Shown: positions 1 through 4,966, counted from the first letter of the stretch. The stretch: DNA of 6,164 nt from an uncultured Chloroflexota bacterium (GCA_903930745.1 CAIYZX010000743.1:1-6164), one strand, 5' to 3'. The notes: generated by a model from the letters alone, not told the origin. Numbers and translations are program-made.

Positions 1-368
1 CGGGCCAGCTCGTGCTCCTCGGGAAGGTTCGCGGCCTGCTCGTCGTCCAGCGCGGTGATGATCCCGCCCAGCTGCCGGTACGTGACGTCCAGCTTGCGGG
101 TGATCTCCGGCCATCGCCGGTAGGAGTCCGCGATGAGGCGCGCCTCCATGGTCCCCGGTGCCGCGTAATAGGACGGGGCCACGCCGGCGTTGCCCTTGCT
201 GGCCTCCTCGCCAACGTCACCGCGGGCTTCCAGCACCACCACGGACGCCGTGGTCCGTGAGAGCCGAGCCGCGATCGCGCAGCCCAGGACGCCCGCGCCG
301 ATCACCACGACATCGGCCGTGAGGGCCTCATCGCTCCGGGTGCTCGGGGGCTGGCTGGAACTCGGCAT
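1..368 (-). CDS. FAD-dependent oxidoreductase, GlpA/DAO type (N-terminal part)
   Basis: Only the first 122 codons are inside the window; the gene runs off the left edge. A short leader (residues 1-17) precedes a Rossmann FAD-binding start: a hydrophobic strand at 19-23, the dinucleotide signature G24-A-G-V-L-G29, and an acidic residue E47 ending the second strand (VVVLEAR), which would bind the adenosine ribose. It continues with DVGEEASKGNAG (51-62) and APGTMEARL (69-77), the arrangement seen in GlpA-type glycerol-3-phosphate dehydrogenases and relatives in the DAO superfamily (PF01266). Such enzymes pass electrons from the substrate through FAD. The substrate cannot be fixed because the catalytic C-terminal part is missing; L-2-hydroxyglutarate oxidase-like or amine/amino-acid oxidase roles remain possible. 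ATG 366-368 is the first standard start after the in-frame stop at 420-422, though no strong Shine-Dalgarno is visible. The DeoR/GlpR-type regulator just upstream on the same strand supports a glycerol-phosphate-type role (inference). Confidence 0.85.
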   Translation of the reverse strand, partial: MPSSSQPPSTRSDEALTADVVVIGAGVLGCAIAARLSRTTASVVVLEARGDVGEEASKGNAGVAPSYYAAPGTMEARLIADSYRRWPEITRKLDVTYRQLGGIITALDDEQAANLPEEHELA

Positions 369-407
369 CGGCAGTGTTGAGCGTCCGTAATGTGTGCGTT
401 TCTGCTC

Positions 408-424
408 GATAATTGCGCGTTATC
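408..424. promoter_or_regulatory. Palindromic operator candidate over the -10 box
   Basis: A perfect inverted repeat GATAA-N7-TTATC (408-412 and 420-424) overlaps the -10 hexamer and part of the spacer of the oxidoreductase promoter. A dimeric repressor bound here would block RNA polymerase. The DeoR-family regulator encoded next door is the obvious candidate, but the link is inferred from position only. Confidence 0.4.
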
Positions 425-437
425 TGCGCGATGTCAA
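409..437 (-). promoter_or_regulatory. Sigma70-type promoter of the FAD oxidoreductase
   Basis: Read on the minus strand there is a perfect -35 TTGACA (432-437), a 17-nt spacer, and a -10 AATTAT (409-414, 4 of 6 consensus bases). Transcription would start near 402, leaving a leader of about 34 nt before ATG 366-368. The local AT-richness contrasts with the surrounding GC-rich DNA. It implies the oxidoreductase has its own promoter rather than depending only on read-through from the repressor gene. Confidence 0.6.
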
Positions 438-470
438 CCGCGCACGGGTCGTTCGTTGTCCGCGCACGGG
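438..470. repeat. Two 11-bp direct repeats upstream of the -35
   Basis: The 11-mer CCGCGCACGGG occurs exactly at 438-448 and 460-470, a 22-bp period or about two helical turns. The first copy abuts the -35 hexamer of the oxidoreductase promoter. Each copy contains a small dyad (CCG-N4-CGG). The 11-bp spacer reads TCGTTCGTTGT, which includes TTCG-type half-sites like those reported for DeoR/GlpR operators. Same-face phasing beside a promoter is typical of transcription-factor sites; the factor is unknown. Confidence 0.45.
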
Positions 471-478
471 AAGGCGGG

Positions 479-1282
479 CTAGGCGACGATGACCCGGACG
501 CCCAGCGCGCGGACCCGGTCCAGCTCCGCGGGATCGGCCCGGTCGTCCGTCACCAGCGTGTCCACCGCGGACATCGGCAGGAAGGTGGCGAAGCCCGGCC
601 GCCCGATCTTGCGCGAGTCCGCCACGACCACCACCTTGGCCGCCGCCTGGGCCATGGCCGTGGCCACCTCCGCGATCAGCTGGTGCGCGATGGTGAGCCC
701 GCCCTCGGCCGTGAGGCCGTCGCAGCCCACGATGGCCATGTCGCCGCGCAGGCCGTGGAGCGAGGTGACCGCCTGGGGGCCGGCGAAGCACGCGTACTCG
801 GGAAGGTAGAGGCCGCCGGACGAGACGAGGTGCGGGTTGTCCCAGTCGCCCACCGCCTCCACCACGGCCAGCGAGTTCGTCACGAGCGTGAGGCCGGAGC
901 GGATGCTGCGCGGAATGGAGCCCACGGTGCGGCCAACGGTGGTGCCGGAGTCGCAGAAGACCACGCTCCGCGGCTGGACGAGGGCCGCGGCCGCCTCGCC
1001 GATCCGGCGCTTCTCCGCGTTGTGCTCCTGGAGGGCCTGGGCGTAGAAGCCCACGGTGAGGGCGCCACGCCGCGCCACGGCGCCGCCGCGCACGCGCGTG
1101 ATCAGGCCGTCCGTCTCCAGGCGGGCGAGATCACGCCGGACGGACGCCTCGGTGAGGGAGAAGCGGCGAGCCAGCTCCGTGACGTCCACGTACTCCTGGT
1201 CGTCGAGGAGGCGCACCACGGCGGCGCGACGCTCGCGCGCGCTGGGGCCGTCGGGGTCGCTGCCGCGCCGCGTCCGTGCCAT
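479..1282 (-). CDS. DeoR/GlpR-family transcriptional regulator
   Basis: This is a complete 267-residue repressor of the DeoR family, whose usual length is about 250-260. An N-terminal winged helix-turn-helix (about 15-70) carries the family signature: VDVTELARRFSLTEASVRRD, then DLARLETDGLITRVRGGAV. The C-terminal effector domain (about 85-250) has the sugar-phosphate isomerase-like fold motifs: EKRRIGEAAA (90-99), the phosphate-binding-type CDSGTTVG (110-117), LVTNS (133-137), GGLYLPEYACFAGP (156-169), CDGLTAEGGLT (187-197) and VVVADSRKIGRPGF (218-231). Such proteins repress catabolic genes until a phosphorylated sugar or polyol binds. The start ATG 1280-1282 is preceded by a good Shine-Dalgarno, GAGGTGG at 1293-1299, with a 10-nt gap. 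The frame stays open further upstream, but that extension is low-complexity and would overlap the divergent gene. It lies 110 bp upstream of a GlpA-like oxidoreductase on the same strand, which suggests control of that gene, perhaps as a GlpR-like regulator (inference). Confidence 0.93.
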   Translation of the reverse strand: MARTRRGSDPDGPSARERRAAVVRLLDDQEYVDVTELARRFSLTEASVRRDLARLETDGLITRVRGGAVARRGALTVGFYAQALQEHNAEKRRIGEAAAALVQPRSVVFCDSGTTVGRTVGSIPRSIRSGLTLVTNSLAVVEAVGDWDNPHLVSSGGLYLPEYACFAGPQAVTSLHGLRGDMAIVGCDGLTAEGGLTIAHQLIAEVATAMAQAAAKVVVVADSRKIGRPGFATFLPMSAVDTLVTDDRADPAELDRVRALGVRVIVA

Positions 1283-1421
1283 GCCCGCCCTGCCACCTCG
1301 CTTCGGCGCCGGGGAGCCCGCCGCCGGGCCGCCATCGGCCCCCTGACGGTACCGCAATCCGGACATGCTTCGCGCGTGGAACGCGCACATTCCGCGCAGC
1401 CGCGCGGTACCCTGCCGCCCC
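1283..1421. promoter_or_regulatory. Divergent intergenic region with GGTACC boxes and a small inverted repeat
   Basis: The 139 bp between the divergent repressor and YbaK genes hold GGTACC twice (1348-1353 and 1406-1411). Each copy sits in a -10-like box: TACCGT on the minus strand (1346-1351), facing the repressor, and TACCCT on the plus strand (1408-1413), facing the YbaK gene. Between them is a perfect 6-bp-arm inverted repeat GCGCGT-GGA-ACGCGC (1372-1386), a possible operator. No good -35 hexamer is visible for either direction, so promoter positions are tentative. Confidence 0.3.
1408..1413 (+). promoter_or_regulatory. -10-like box 8 nt before the YbaK start (possible leaderless promoter)
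   Basis: TACCCT keeps the key T1, A2 and T6 of the TANNNT pattern and ends 8 nt before ATG 1422. With the usual 6-8 nt from -10 to transcription start, the mRNA would begin at or next to the start codon. The absence of a Shine-Dalgarno there is consistent with leaderless translation. The same hexamer sits 6 nt before the GTG start of the gene at 2376-3950. Confidence 0.35.
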
Positions 1422-1961
1422 ATGACCACGAACCCAGATCCCGCCGCCGATCCCGCCGCCGGCGCAGACCCGGACCGCGACGCCCTCGCCGCCTCCCTGG
1501 CGGGCCGGGGCGAGCACGAGCTCTTCCCGTGTGACCCGGCCCTCGCGGACACCGCCGCCTTCTGCGCGCACTACGGGTTCGCGCTGGAGGACTCGGCCAA
1601 CACGATCATTGTCGTGGGCAAGGGCGCGGAGCCGGTCTACGCCGCCTGCGTGGTCCTCGCGACGCATCGCCTGGACGTCAATCGGGCGGTCAAGGGCCGC
1701 TTCGGGCGCAAGGCCTCCTTCGCCTCCCCGGAGGAGACGCGGGCGCTCACCGGGCACGAGATCGGTGGCGTCACCGTCTTCGGTCTCCCGCCGGAGCTGC
1801 CCGTCTGGGTTGACGCGGCCGTGATGGAGCGGGAGCGGATCGTCCTGGGCGGCGGCTCGCGGTCGTGGAAGGTCATCGCACCTGCGTCCATCCTGCGGAC
1901 GCTGCCGTCGATGGAGGTTGTGGAAGGGCTCGCGAACCCGGCGCCGCCGCGCGAGGGGTAG
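1422..1961 (+). CDS. YbaK/ProX-type aminoacyl-tRNA deacylase domain protein
   Basis: This 179-residue protein consists of one YbaK/aminoacyl-tRNA synthetase-associated domain (about 30-170) after a low-complexity D/A/P-rich N-terminus. Visible family motifs are CDPALADTAAFCAHYG (37-52), SANTIIVVGK (58-67), CVVLATHRLDVN (76-87), GRKASFASPEET (95-106), LTGHEIGGVTVFGLP (109-123) and the glycine-rich LGGGSRS (142-148). Relatives hydrolyse mischarged aminoacyl-tRNAs in trans (for example Cys- or Ala-tRNAPro). This subgroup, with its long HRLDVN and GGGSRS segments, is often annotated only as a YbaK/EbsC-family protein, so the exact tRNA substrate is open. I chose ATG 1422 because family homology begins well after it and a -10-like box sits just upstream. 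ATG 1365 in the same frame would add 19 Arg-rich residues and overlap that box. It stands alone, divergent from the DeoR gene and convergent with the DUF2723 gene. The cytoplasmic location is inferred from the absence of a signal or membrane segment. Confidence 0.9.
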   Translation: MTTNPDPAADPAAGADPDRDALAASLAGRGEHELFPCDPALADTAAFCAHYGFALEDSANTIIVVGKGAEPVYAACVVLATHRLDVNRAVKGRFGRKASFASPEETRALTGHEIGGVTVFGLPPELPVWVDAAVMERERIVLGGGSRSWKVIAPASILRTLPSMEVVEGLANPAPPREG

Positions 1962-1993
1962 GCCGCTCGTTCCGGGGCCCTCATCCTGGACCG

Positions 1994-2014
1994 CCGCCGC
2001 GCCGGCCGTGCCGC
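1994..2014. repeat. 21-bp direct repeat, copy 1
   Basis: This 21-bp GC-only-but-one sequence (CCGCCGCGCC... ending TGCCGC) is identical base for base to 2354-2374, exactly 360 bp away and in the same orientation. It begins 33 bp after the YbaK stop codon. The match ends at 1993/2353 and 2015/2375. Confidence 0.75.
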
Positions 2015-2139
2015 CACGCCGAGCGGGCCGCCGCCGCGCGCCGGACGGGACCCCGACCGGGGACGCTGGACCGGCCCGCAACTCGACCGCCGCCCGCCAC
2101 CATCCGCCCTGGCGGCCGCCACCCGTCTGTCCGGCCCTG

Positions 2140-2292
2140 CTGCCCGCCCAGCGGGCAACCCAGCCGATGGAGGTGCATTCCTGCCCGCTTCGGGATGCAG
2201 ATCCTGCAGTTTCGGGCTGATCTCGTCCATGCTGCCCGCGTGCGGATGCAGGTTGACCGGGGCGCCCGTCAGGTTGCCCGCCCTGCGGGCAG
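2140..2292. repeat. REPIN-like cluster of inverted hairpin repeats
   Basis: Two perfect hairpins, TGCCCGC-CCA-GCGGGCA (2141-2157) and TGCCCGC-CCT-GCGGGCA (2275-2291), bracket the element. Their flanks are in inverted orientation: GCGGGCAACC reads on the plus strand at 2151-2160 and on the minus strand at 2272-2281. Aligned as inverted arms, 2140-2160 and 2272-2292 match at 18 of 21 positions, differing only in the 3-nt loop. Between them, two 20-bp units (2181-2200 and 2232-2251) match at 17 of 20 positions with a 51-bp period; each begins CTGCCCGC and ends GGATGCAG. The architecture, two palindromic units facing each other between convergent genes, resembles REP doublets (REPINs), which are mobilised in trans by RAYT transposases. 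No such transposase is present, so the name is by analogy. Confidence 0.5.
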
Positions 2293-2353
2293 GGCAGGAC
2301 GGAGACCGGGAAAGAGCGGGGAGGGAGGCCGGGTGAGAGGTCTCTCGGCATCC

Positions 2354-2374
2354 CCGCCGCGCCGGCCGTGCCGC
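2354..2374. repeat. 21-bp direct repeat, copy 2
   Basis: This is the second copy of the repeat at 1994-2014. It lies one base beyond the stop codon (2376-2378) of the minus-strand DUF2723 gene, so the two copies bracket nearly the whole convergent gap. Confidence 0.75.
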
Positions 2375-2375
2375 G

Positions 2376-3950
2376 TCAGCCGGTGGTGCAGGCCAGCGGC
2401 TCGATCTTCCACAGCGGCAGCGTGTACCTGCCACTCCAGCCCAGCGCACCCACCACCACCGTGTCCACCTGCGTCAGCCGGTTGCCGGCGCCGCGCATGG
2501 ACGTCACGGCCTGCTGGAGGGCGAGGATCGCGTACATCGGCCGCGTGCAGCCGAACGCCGCCACGCGCGCCTCTCGGGTGCCCCAGCCCTCGTAGGCGAT
2601 GTTCGTGTCGTCCACCACCGTCACGTCCGGTCGGCGGTGGTCCACCTGCTGCGCGTACCAGAGCGGTGATGTCGGCCCCCAGAACGAGAGGATCACCGCG
2701 TCCTGCGGCAGGACGGCGAAGACCTTGTCCACGTAGACCTGCGCGGAGTGGTCCTGGCTCTGGTCTGACGCGCCGAAGTTCGCCACCATCAGCACGCCGG
2801 CCATCGCGACGGCCGCTGCGGCACCCGCGAGCGACCCCATGCGCTCCGCACGCGCCCGTCCGCGGCCCATGATCCCAACGGCGTTCGCCAGCCCGTCCAG
2901 GCCCACGCCCGCGAGCAGCCCGGCGAGGAGCCACGCCACCAGCAGGTAGTGCTCCAGGCGCAGGTAGTTCGCCCAGATGTACGTGCCCAGGAGGAGGGTG
3001 GCCAGGACGGCCAGCCCGAACGCCGGGCGCCGGAGCAGCAGCACCACGGCGCCGATGGCGGTGAGCGGCGGCAGGATCGCGGTGGCCCGCGTGAGGGCGA
3101 GACCCAGGAGATCCGGGAGGGATGCCAGCCACTTCGCGGGACCCTCCGGCGTGAAGAGCCCGCCGTACTGGCCGGCGAACTGGCGCCCGGTCACCAGGAA
3201 GATGAACGCCTCCGGCGTGGTGGGCGAGTTGTACGGCAGGGCGGGCTTGAGCGACGCGGCGATGGGCAGATAGGCGTAGACGGAGACGCCCGCGATGACC
3301 CAGGCCGCGCCGGCGAGGATCCAGCGGGGGTGCATGGACAGCTCGTCGCGGCCCGCCCACAGGACGAAGAGCGCCACGAATGGAACGACGAACGCGGTGA
3401 GCACGTGGTTGCCCATCGACAGGCCGATGAGCACGGCGCCGATGCCAAGGTCGCGGAACCGCCGGGTCTCAGCCCACGCGAGGCTGCGGTCCAGGATCAG
3501 CGCGATGAACGCGAGGTGGAGCGCGTTGACCTCCGCCACGACGGCCGCGAGCCAGATCGTGCCGATGGCTCCCGTGGCGAGCGACGCGCCGATGGCGATG
3601 ACCGGGCGCACGTTGAGGCGCAGCTGGGACCGCGTGATGGCGGCGAGCGCCACCGCCACGCAGACCGCGGCGAACAGGTTGGCGCGGAAGGCGACGCTAC
3701 CGAGCGGCAGCAGCTCGAAGAGCCAGGCCAACAGGATGTACGTGGGGTAGCCCGTGGGGTGGGGGATCCCGAAGATGTGCGGGACCACCTGCATCTCTCC
3801 CCAGTCGTCGAACGCCTGGCCGGGCAGCAGCGTCCGCCAGTAGAGGACGAGGGCCGCGAGGAAGACGAAGGCGGGGGCGCCGTACCGGACGGCGGCCGAT
3901 TGCCCGCGCGCCTGGCGCGTTGGGGTGGGGATCCACGTGTGCGAGCTCAC
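2376..3950 (-). CDS. DUF2723 (GT117-like) multi-pass membrane protein
   Basis: This 524-residue integral membrane protein has the DUF2723 (PF11028) hallmarks. A first membrane segment (about 24-38) is followed by the acidic loop FDDWGEMQVVPHIFGIPHPTGYP (47-69), the family's D-x-x-E-like region and HPTGYP motif. Further motifs are LPLGSVAFRANLF (81-93), AEVNALHL (139-146), GLSMGNH (176-182), AYLPIAAS (226-233) and SPTTPEAFIFLVTGRQF (242-258). Roughly ten hydrophobic segments occupy residues 24-390. A soluble tail (about 395-524) contains DAVILSFWGPTSPLWYAQQ (417-435), probably on the outer face. The family includes the animal O-mannosyltransferase TMEM260 and is classed as GT-C-type GT117, so transfer of sugars from a lipid-linked donor to exported proteins or glycans is likely; the substrate here is unknown. 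The start is GTG (3948-3950) without a Shine-Dalgarno; a TACCCT box 6 nt upstream suggests leaderless expression. It has no partner gene and diverges from the toxin-antitoxin pair. Confidence 0.85.
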   Translation of the reverse strand: MSSHTWIPTPTRQARGQSAAVRYGAPAFVFLAALVLYWRTLLPGQAFDDWGEMQVVPHIFGIPHPTGYPTYILLAWLFELLPLGSVAFRANLFAAVCVAVALAAITRSQLRLNVRPVIAIGASLATGAIGTIWLAAVVAEVNALHLAFIALILDRSLAWAETRRFRDLGIGAVLIGLSMGNHVLTAFVVPFVALFVLWAGRDELSMHPRWILAGAAWVIAGVSVYAYLPIAASLKPALPYNSPTTPEAFIFLVTGRQFAGQYGGLFTPEGPAKWLASLPDLLGLALTRATAILPPLTAIGAVVLLLRRPAFGLAVLATLLLGTYIWANYLRLEHYLLVAWLLAGLLAGVGLDGLANAVGIMGRGRARAERMGSLAGAAAAVAMAGVLMVANFGASDQSQDHSAQVYVDKVFAVLPQDAVILSFWGPTSPLWYAQQVDHRRPDVTVVDDTNIAYEGWGTREARVAAFGCTRPMYAILALQQAVTSMRGAGNRLTQVDTVVVGALGWSGRYTLPLWKIEPLACTTG

Positions 3951-3956
3951 CGGCGC

Positions 3957-3962
3957 AGGGTA
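3957..3962 (-). promoter_or_regulatory. -10-like box 6 nt before the DUF2723 GTG start
   Basis: On the minus strand TACCCT is followed by GCGCCG and then the GTG start. It is the same hexamer, at nearly the same distance, as the box in front of the YbaK gene. No -35 match is seen at 16-19 nt. A leaderless transcript is inferred. Confidence 0.35.
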
Positions 3963-3984
3963 GCCGGTAACGGGCGCGCGGGGG

Positions 3985-4015
3985 TTGACGTGGCGCTATG
4001 ACAGTCGTCCATGAT
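3985..4015 (+). promoter_or_regulatory. Candidate promoter of the toxin-antitoxin operon
   Basis: A -35-like TTGACG (3985-3990) and a -10-like CATGAT (4010-4015) are separated by 19 nt, longer than the ideal 17. CATGAT keeps A2 and T6 of the -10 pattern and ends 8 nt before ATG 4024, again pointing to little or no leader. CCATGA occurs twice (4009-4014 and 4022-4027), overlapping the -10 and the start codon. Autoregulation by the antitoxin complex would be expected here from the family, but no clear palindrome was found. Confidence 0.35.
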
Positions 4016-4023
4016 GCTCAGCC

Positions 4024-4311
4024 ATGAGAACCATCACGCCGCTGGACCTTCGCCGCTCGCTTGGCGCCATCCTTGACGAGGCGTCGGCGGGCGGGCGATT
4101 GCTCATCGAGCGGGACCATCGGCCGGTGGCCATGCTGGTCTCCGTGGAGGACGGGCGCCGGCTGGACGGGGACCCGGACGAGCGGCGGCGCCGGCGGCTC
4201 GTGGCGCTGGACCAGCTGGAGGCGCTGGCCGCGGGCCACGGCCAGGACGCGGAGCCCGGCCCCTCGGCCGTGGACGCCGTGCGAGCGGAGCGCGGTCGCG
4301 ATGACCGCTGA
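4024..4311 (+). CDS. Phd/YefM-family antitoxin
   Basis: This 95-residue antitoxin is the partner of the following PIN toxin. The N-terminal part (1-50) is a typical Phd/YefM (PF02604) DNA-binding dimer domain: ITPLDLRRSLGAILDEASAGGRLLIERDHRPVAMLVSVEDGRRL shows the L-R-x-x-L helix, the ILDEA segment, a strand with acidic and basic residues, and the RPVAMLVSVED strand-turn. The C-terminal half is charged and probably disordered (DERRRRRL at 52-59, then the acidic/proline stretch QDAEPGPS). It ends with AVDAVRAERGRDDR, the kind of tail that wraps around the toxin active site. Its stop lies inside the toxin gene: the reading frames overlap by 11 bp (4301-4311), implying coupled translation. ATG 4024 has no Shine-Dalgarno; a -10-like box lies 8 nt upstream. 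In this family the antitoxin also represses its own operon. Confidence 0.88.
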   Translation: MRTITPLDLRRSLGAILDEASAGGRLLIERDHRPVAMLVSVEDGRRLDGDPDERRRRRLVALDQLEALAAGHGQDAEPGPSAVDAVRAERGRDDR

Positions 4312-4825
4312 GCCGCTGGTCCTGGACGCGTCGGCGGCCATCGCGCTCGTGCGAGGGGAGCCCGCGGGCGCCGGTGTCCTCGCGGATCTGCGCAGCCAGG
4401 TGGAGGCGGGCGGCGAGATCCTCGTCCCGGAGCTCTTCTGGCTGGAGCTCCTGGACATCCTGGTCCGCCGCTACCGGTGGTCCGCGGATGCCGTCGTGAG
4501 GGCGGTGGCGGCGCTGGACGCCTTTGAGCCCGTGGTGGTGGCGCAGGATCGTCCGGCGGTGCTGCTGGCCCTGGACGCAGCCCTTGCCCACGGCCTGACC
4601 GTCTATGACGCCGCGTACCTCGCGGTCGCGCAGCTGGAAGGGGCCAGGCTCCTCTCGCTGGACGCGGCGCTGGTGGCGGCGACCACGTCAGGTCCGCACC
4701 GTTCGGGCGAGGAGCGGGCCGTCTACGGCGAGCACGCGGCGCGACCGGACTGGCGCGCCCACGGCCGCTATCTCGCAGAGCTGCGGAGCGCGGCGATGGC
4801 CCCGGTGGCCGGCGCATCCCAGTAG
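4301..4825 (+). CDS. vapC: PIN-domain ribonuclease toxin, VapC type
   Basis: This 174-residue toxin has a PIN domain in residues 5-130. The acidic residues expected to hold the catalytic metal ions are present: D9 in LVLDASAAIALV, E49 in PELFWLELLDIL, D103 in TVYDAAYLAVA and D121 in LLSLDAAL. VapC proteins are Mg2+/Mn2+-dependent endoribonucleases that cut tRNAs or the rRNA sarcin-ricin loop and are held inactive by the antitoxin; which RNA this one cuts cannot be told. A GGAG (4287-4290) lies 10 nt upstream of ATG 4301 inside the antitoxin gene. Canonical VapC is about 125-145 residues. This one carries a tail of roughly 45 residues (128-174, including PDWRAHGRYLAEL) with no motif I recognise, still in a continuous frame up to TAG 4823-4825. 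The pairing of a Phd/YefM antitoxin with a PIN toxin is common. Confidence 0.9.
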   Translation: MTAEPLVLDASAAIALVRGEPAGAGVLADLRSQVEAGGEILVPELFWLELLDILVRRYRWSADAVVRAVAALDAFEPVVVAQDRPAVLLALDAALAHGLTVYDAAYLAVAQLEGARLLSLDAALVAATTSGPHRSGEERAVYGEHAARPDWRAHGRYLAELRSAAMAPVAGASQ

Positions 4826-4966
4826 CGCGACACGGCACAGCGGCGAGCTCCGCCCGCGCGAGAACCCGATGCCCCGCGCATGACGACCGGCTCTTGCCCT
4901 CGCCGCCAGCAGGGCGACACTCGCGGCAACGTGGGACGAGCACAGGCACGCGAAGGACTGACCAAG

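Larger units (their letters stand above)
1962..2375. other. 414-bp non-coding gap between convergent genes
   Basis: No credible gene is seen here. Open frames crossing it continue antisense through the neighbouring genes and show no recognisable motif. The gap holds two copies of a 21-bp direct repeat near its ends (1994-2014 and 2354-2374) and a structured repeat cluster (2140-2292). No T-tract terminator is visible, so the hairpins at 2141-2157 and 2275-2291 are the most likely places for the two convergent transcripts to end (inference). Confidence 0.6.

Noticed and set aside
438..470. The two 11-bp repeats as a CRISPR remnant.
   Set aside because: The units are far too short, there are only two, the spacer is 11 bp, and no cas genes are present; promoter proximity explains them better.
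1365..1421. Upstream ATG as the YbaK gene start.
   Set aside because: The added 19 residues are Arg-rich and outside the family, no ribosome site precedes it, and it would include the candidate -10 box.
413..1534. A 373-codon plus-strand open frame opposite the DeoR gene.
   Set aside because: It is the antisense shadow of a clearly recognisable DeoR protein; its product is Arg/Gly/Ala/His-rich with no motifs, as expected in GC-rich DNA.
2141..2230. A possible small minus-strand gene beginning MDEISPKLQDLHPEAG at ATG 2228-2230; the in-frame LHPxAG repeat (51-bp period) briefly looked coding.
   Set aside because: The frame continues antisense into the YbaK gene without a natural end, there is no ribosome site, and the repetition is better explained by the DNA-level hairpin repeats.
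1994..2374. The 21-bp repeats as attachment-site cores or insertion-sequence target duplications.
   Set aside because: No integrase, transposase, tRNA gene or terminal inverted repeats are associated with them; kept only as direct repeats of unknown origin.
1131..2449. Long minus-strand open frames crossing the YbaK gene and the non-coding gap.
   Set aside because: They run antisense to a convincing YbaK gene, have low-complexity products, and no domain or Shine-Dalgarno supports them.
1865..2872. A 335-codon plus-strand open frame over the end of YbaK, the gap and the end of the DUF2723 gene.
   Set aside because: It is out of frame with YbaK and antisense to DUF2723, with a Pro/Arg/Ser-rich product lacking motifs.
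2949..4001. A 350-codon plus-strand open frame opposite the DUF2723 gene.
   Set aside because: Antisense shadow: highly charged, low-complexity product, while the minus strand encodes clear membrane segments and family motifs.
4894..4921. TTGCCC-N16-GACACT as the promoter for the small membrane protein.
   Set aside because: Both hexamers match consensus poorly, and similar matches are easy to find in GC-rich DNA; not strong enough to annotate.
4880..4966. Upstream ATG as the start of the small membrane protein.
   Set aside because: No Shine-Dalgarno, and it places 29 polar residues before the Arg-plus-hydrophobic anchor; ATG 4967 has GAAGGA 9 nt upstream.
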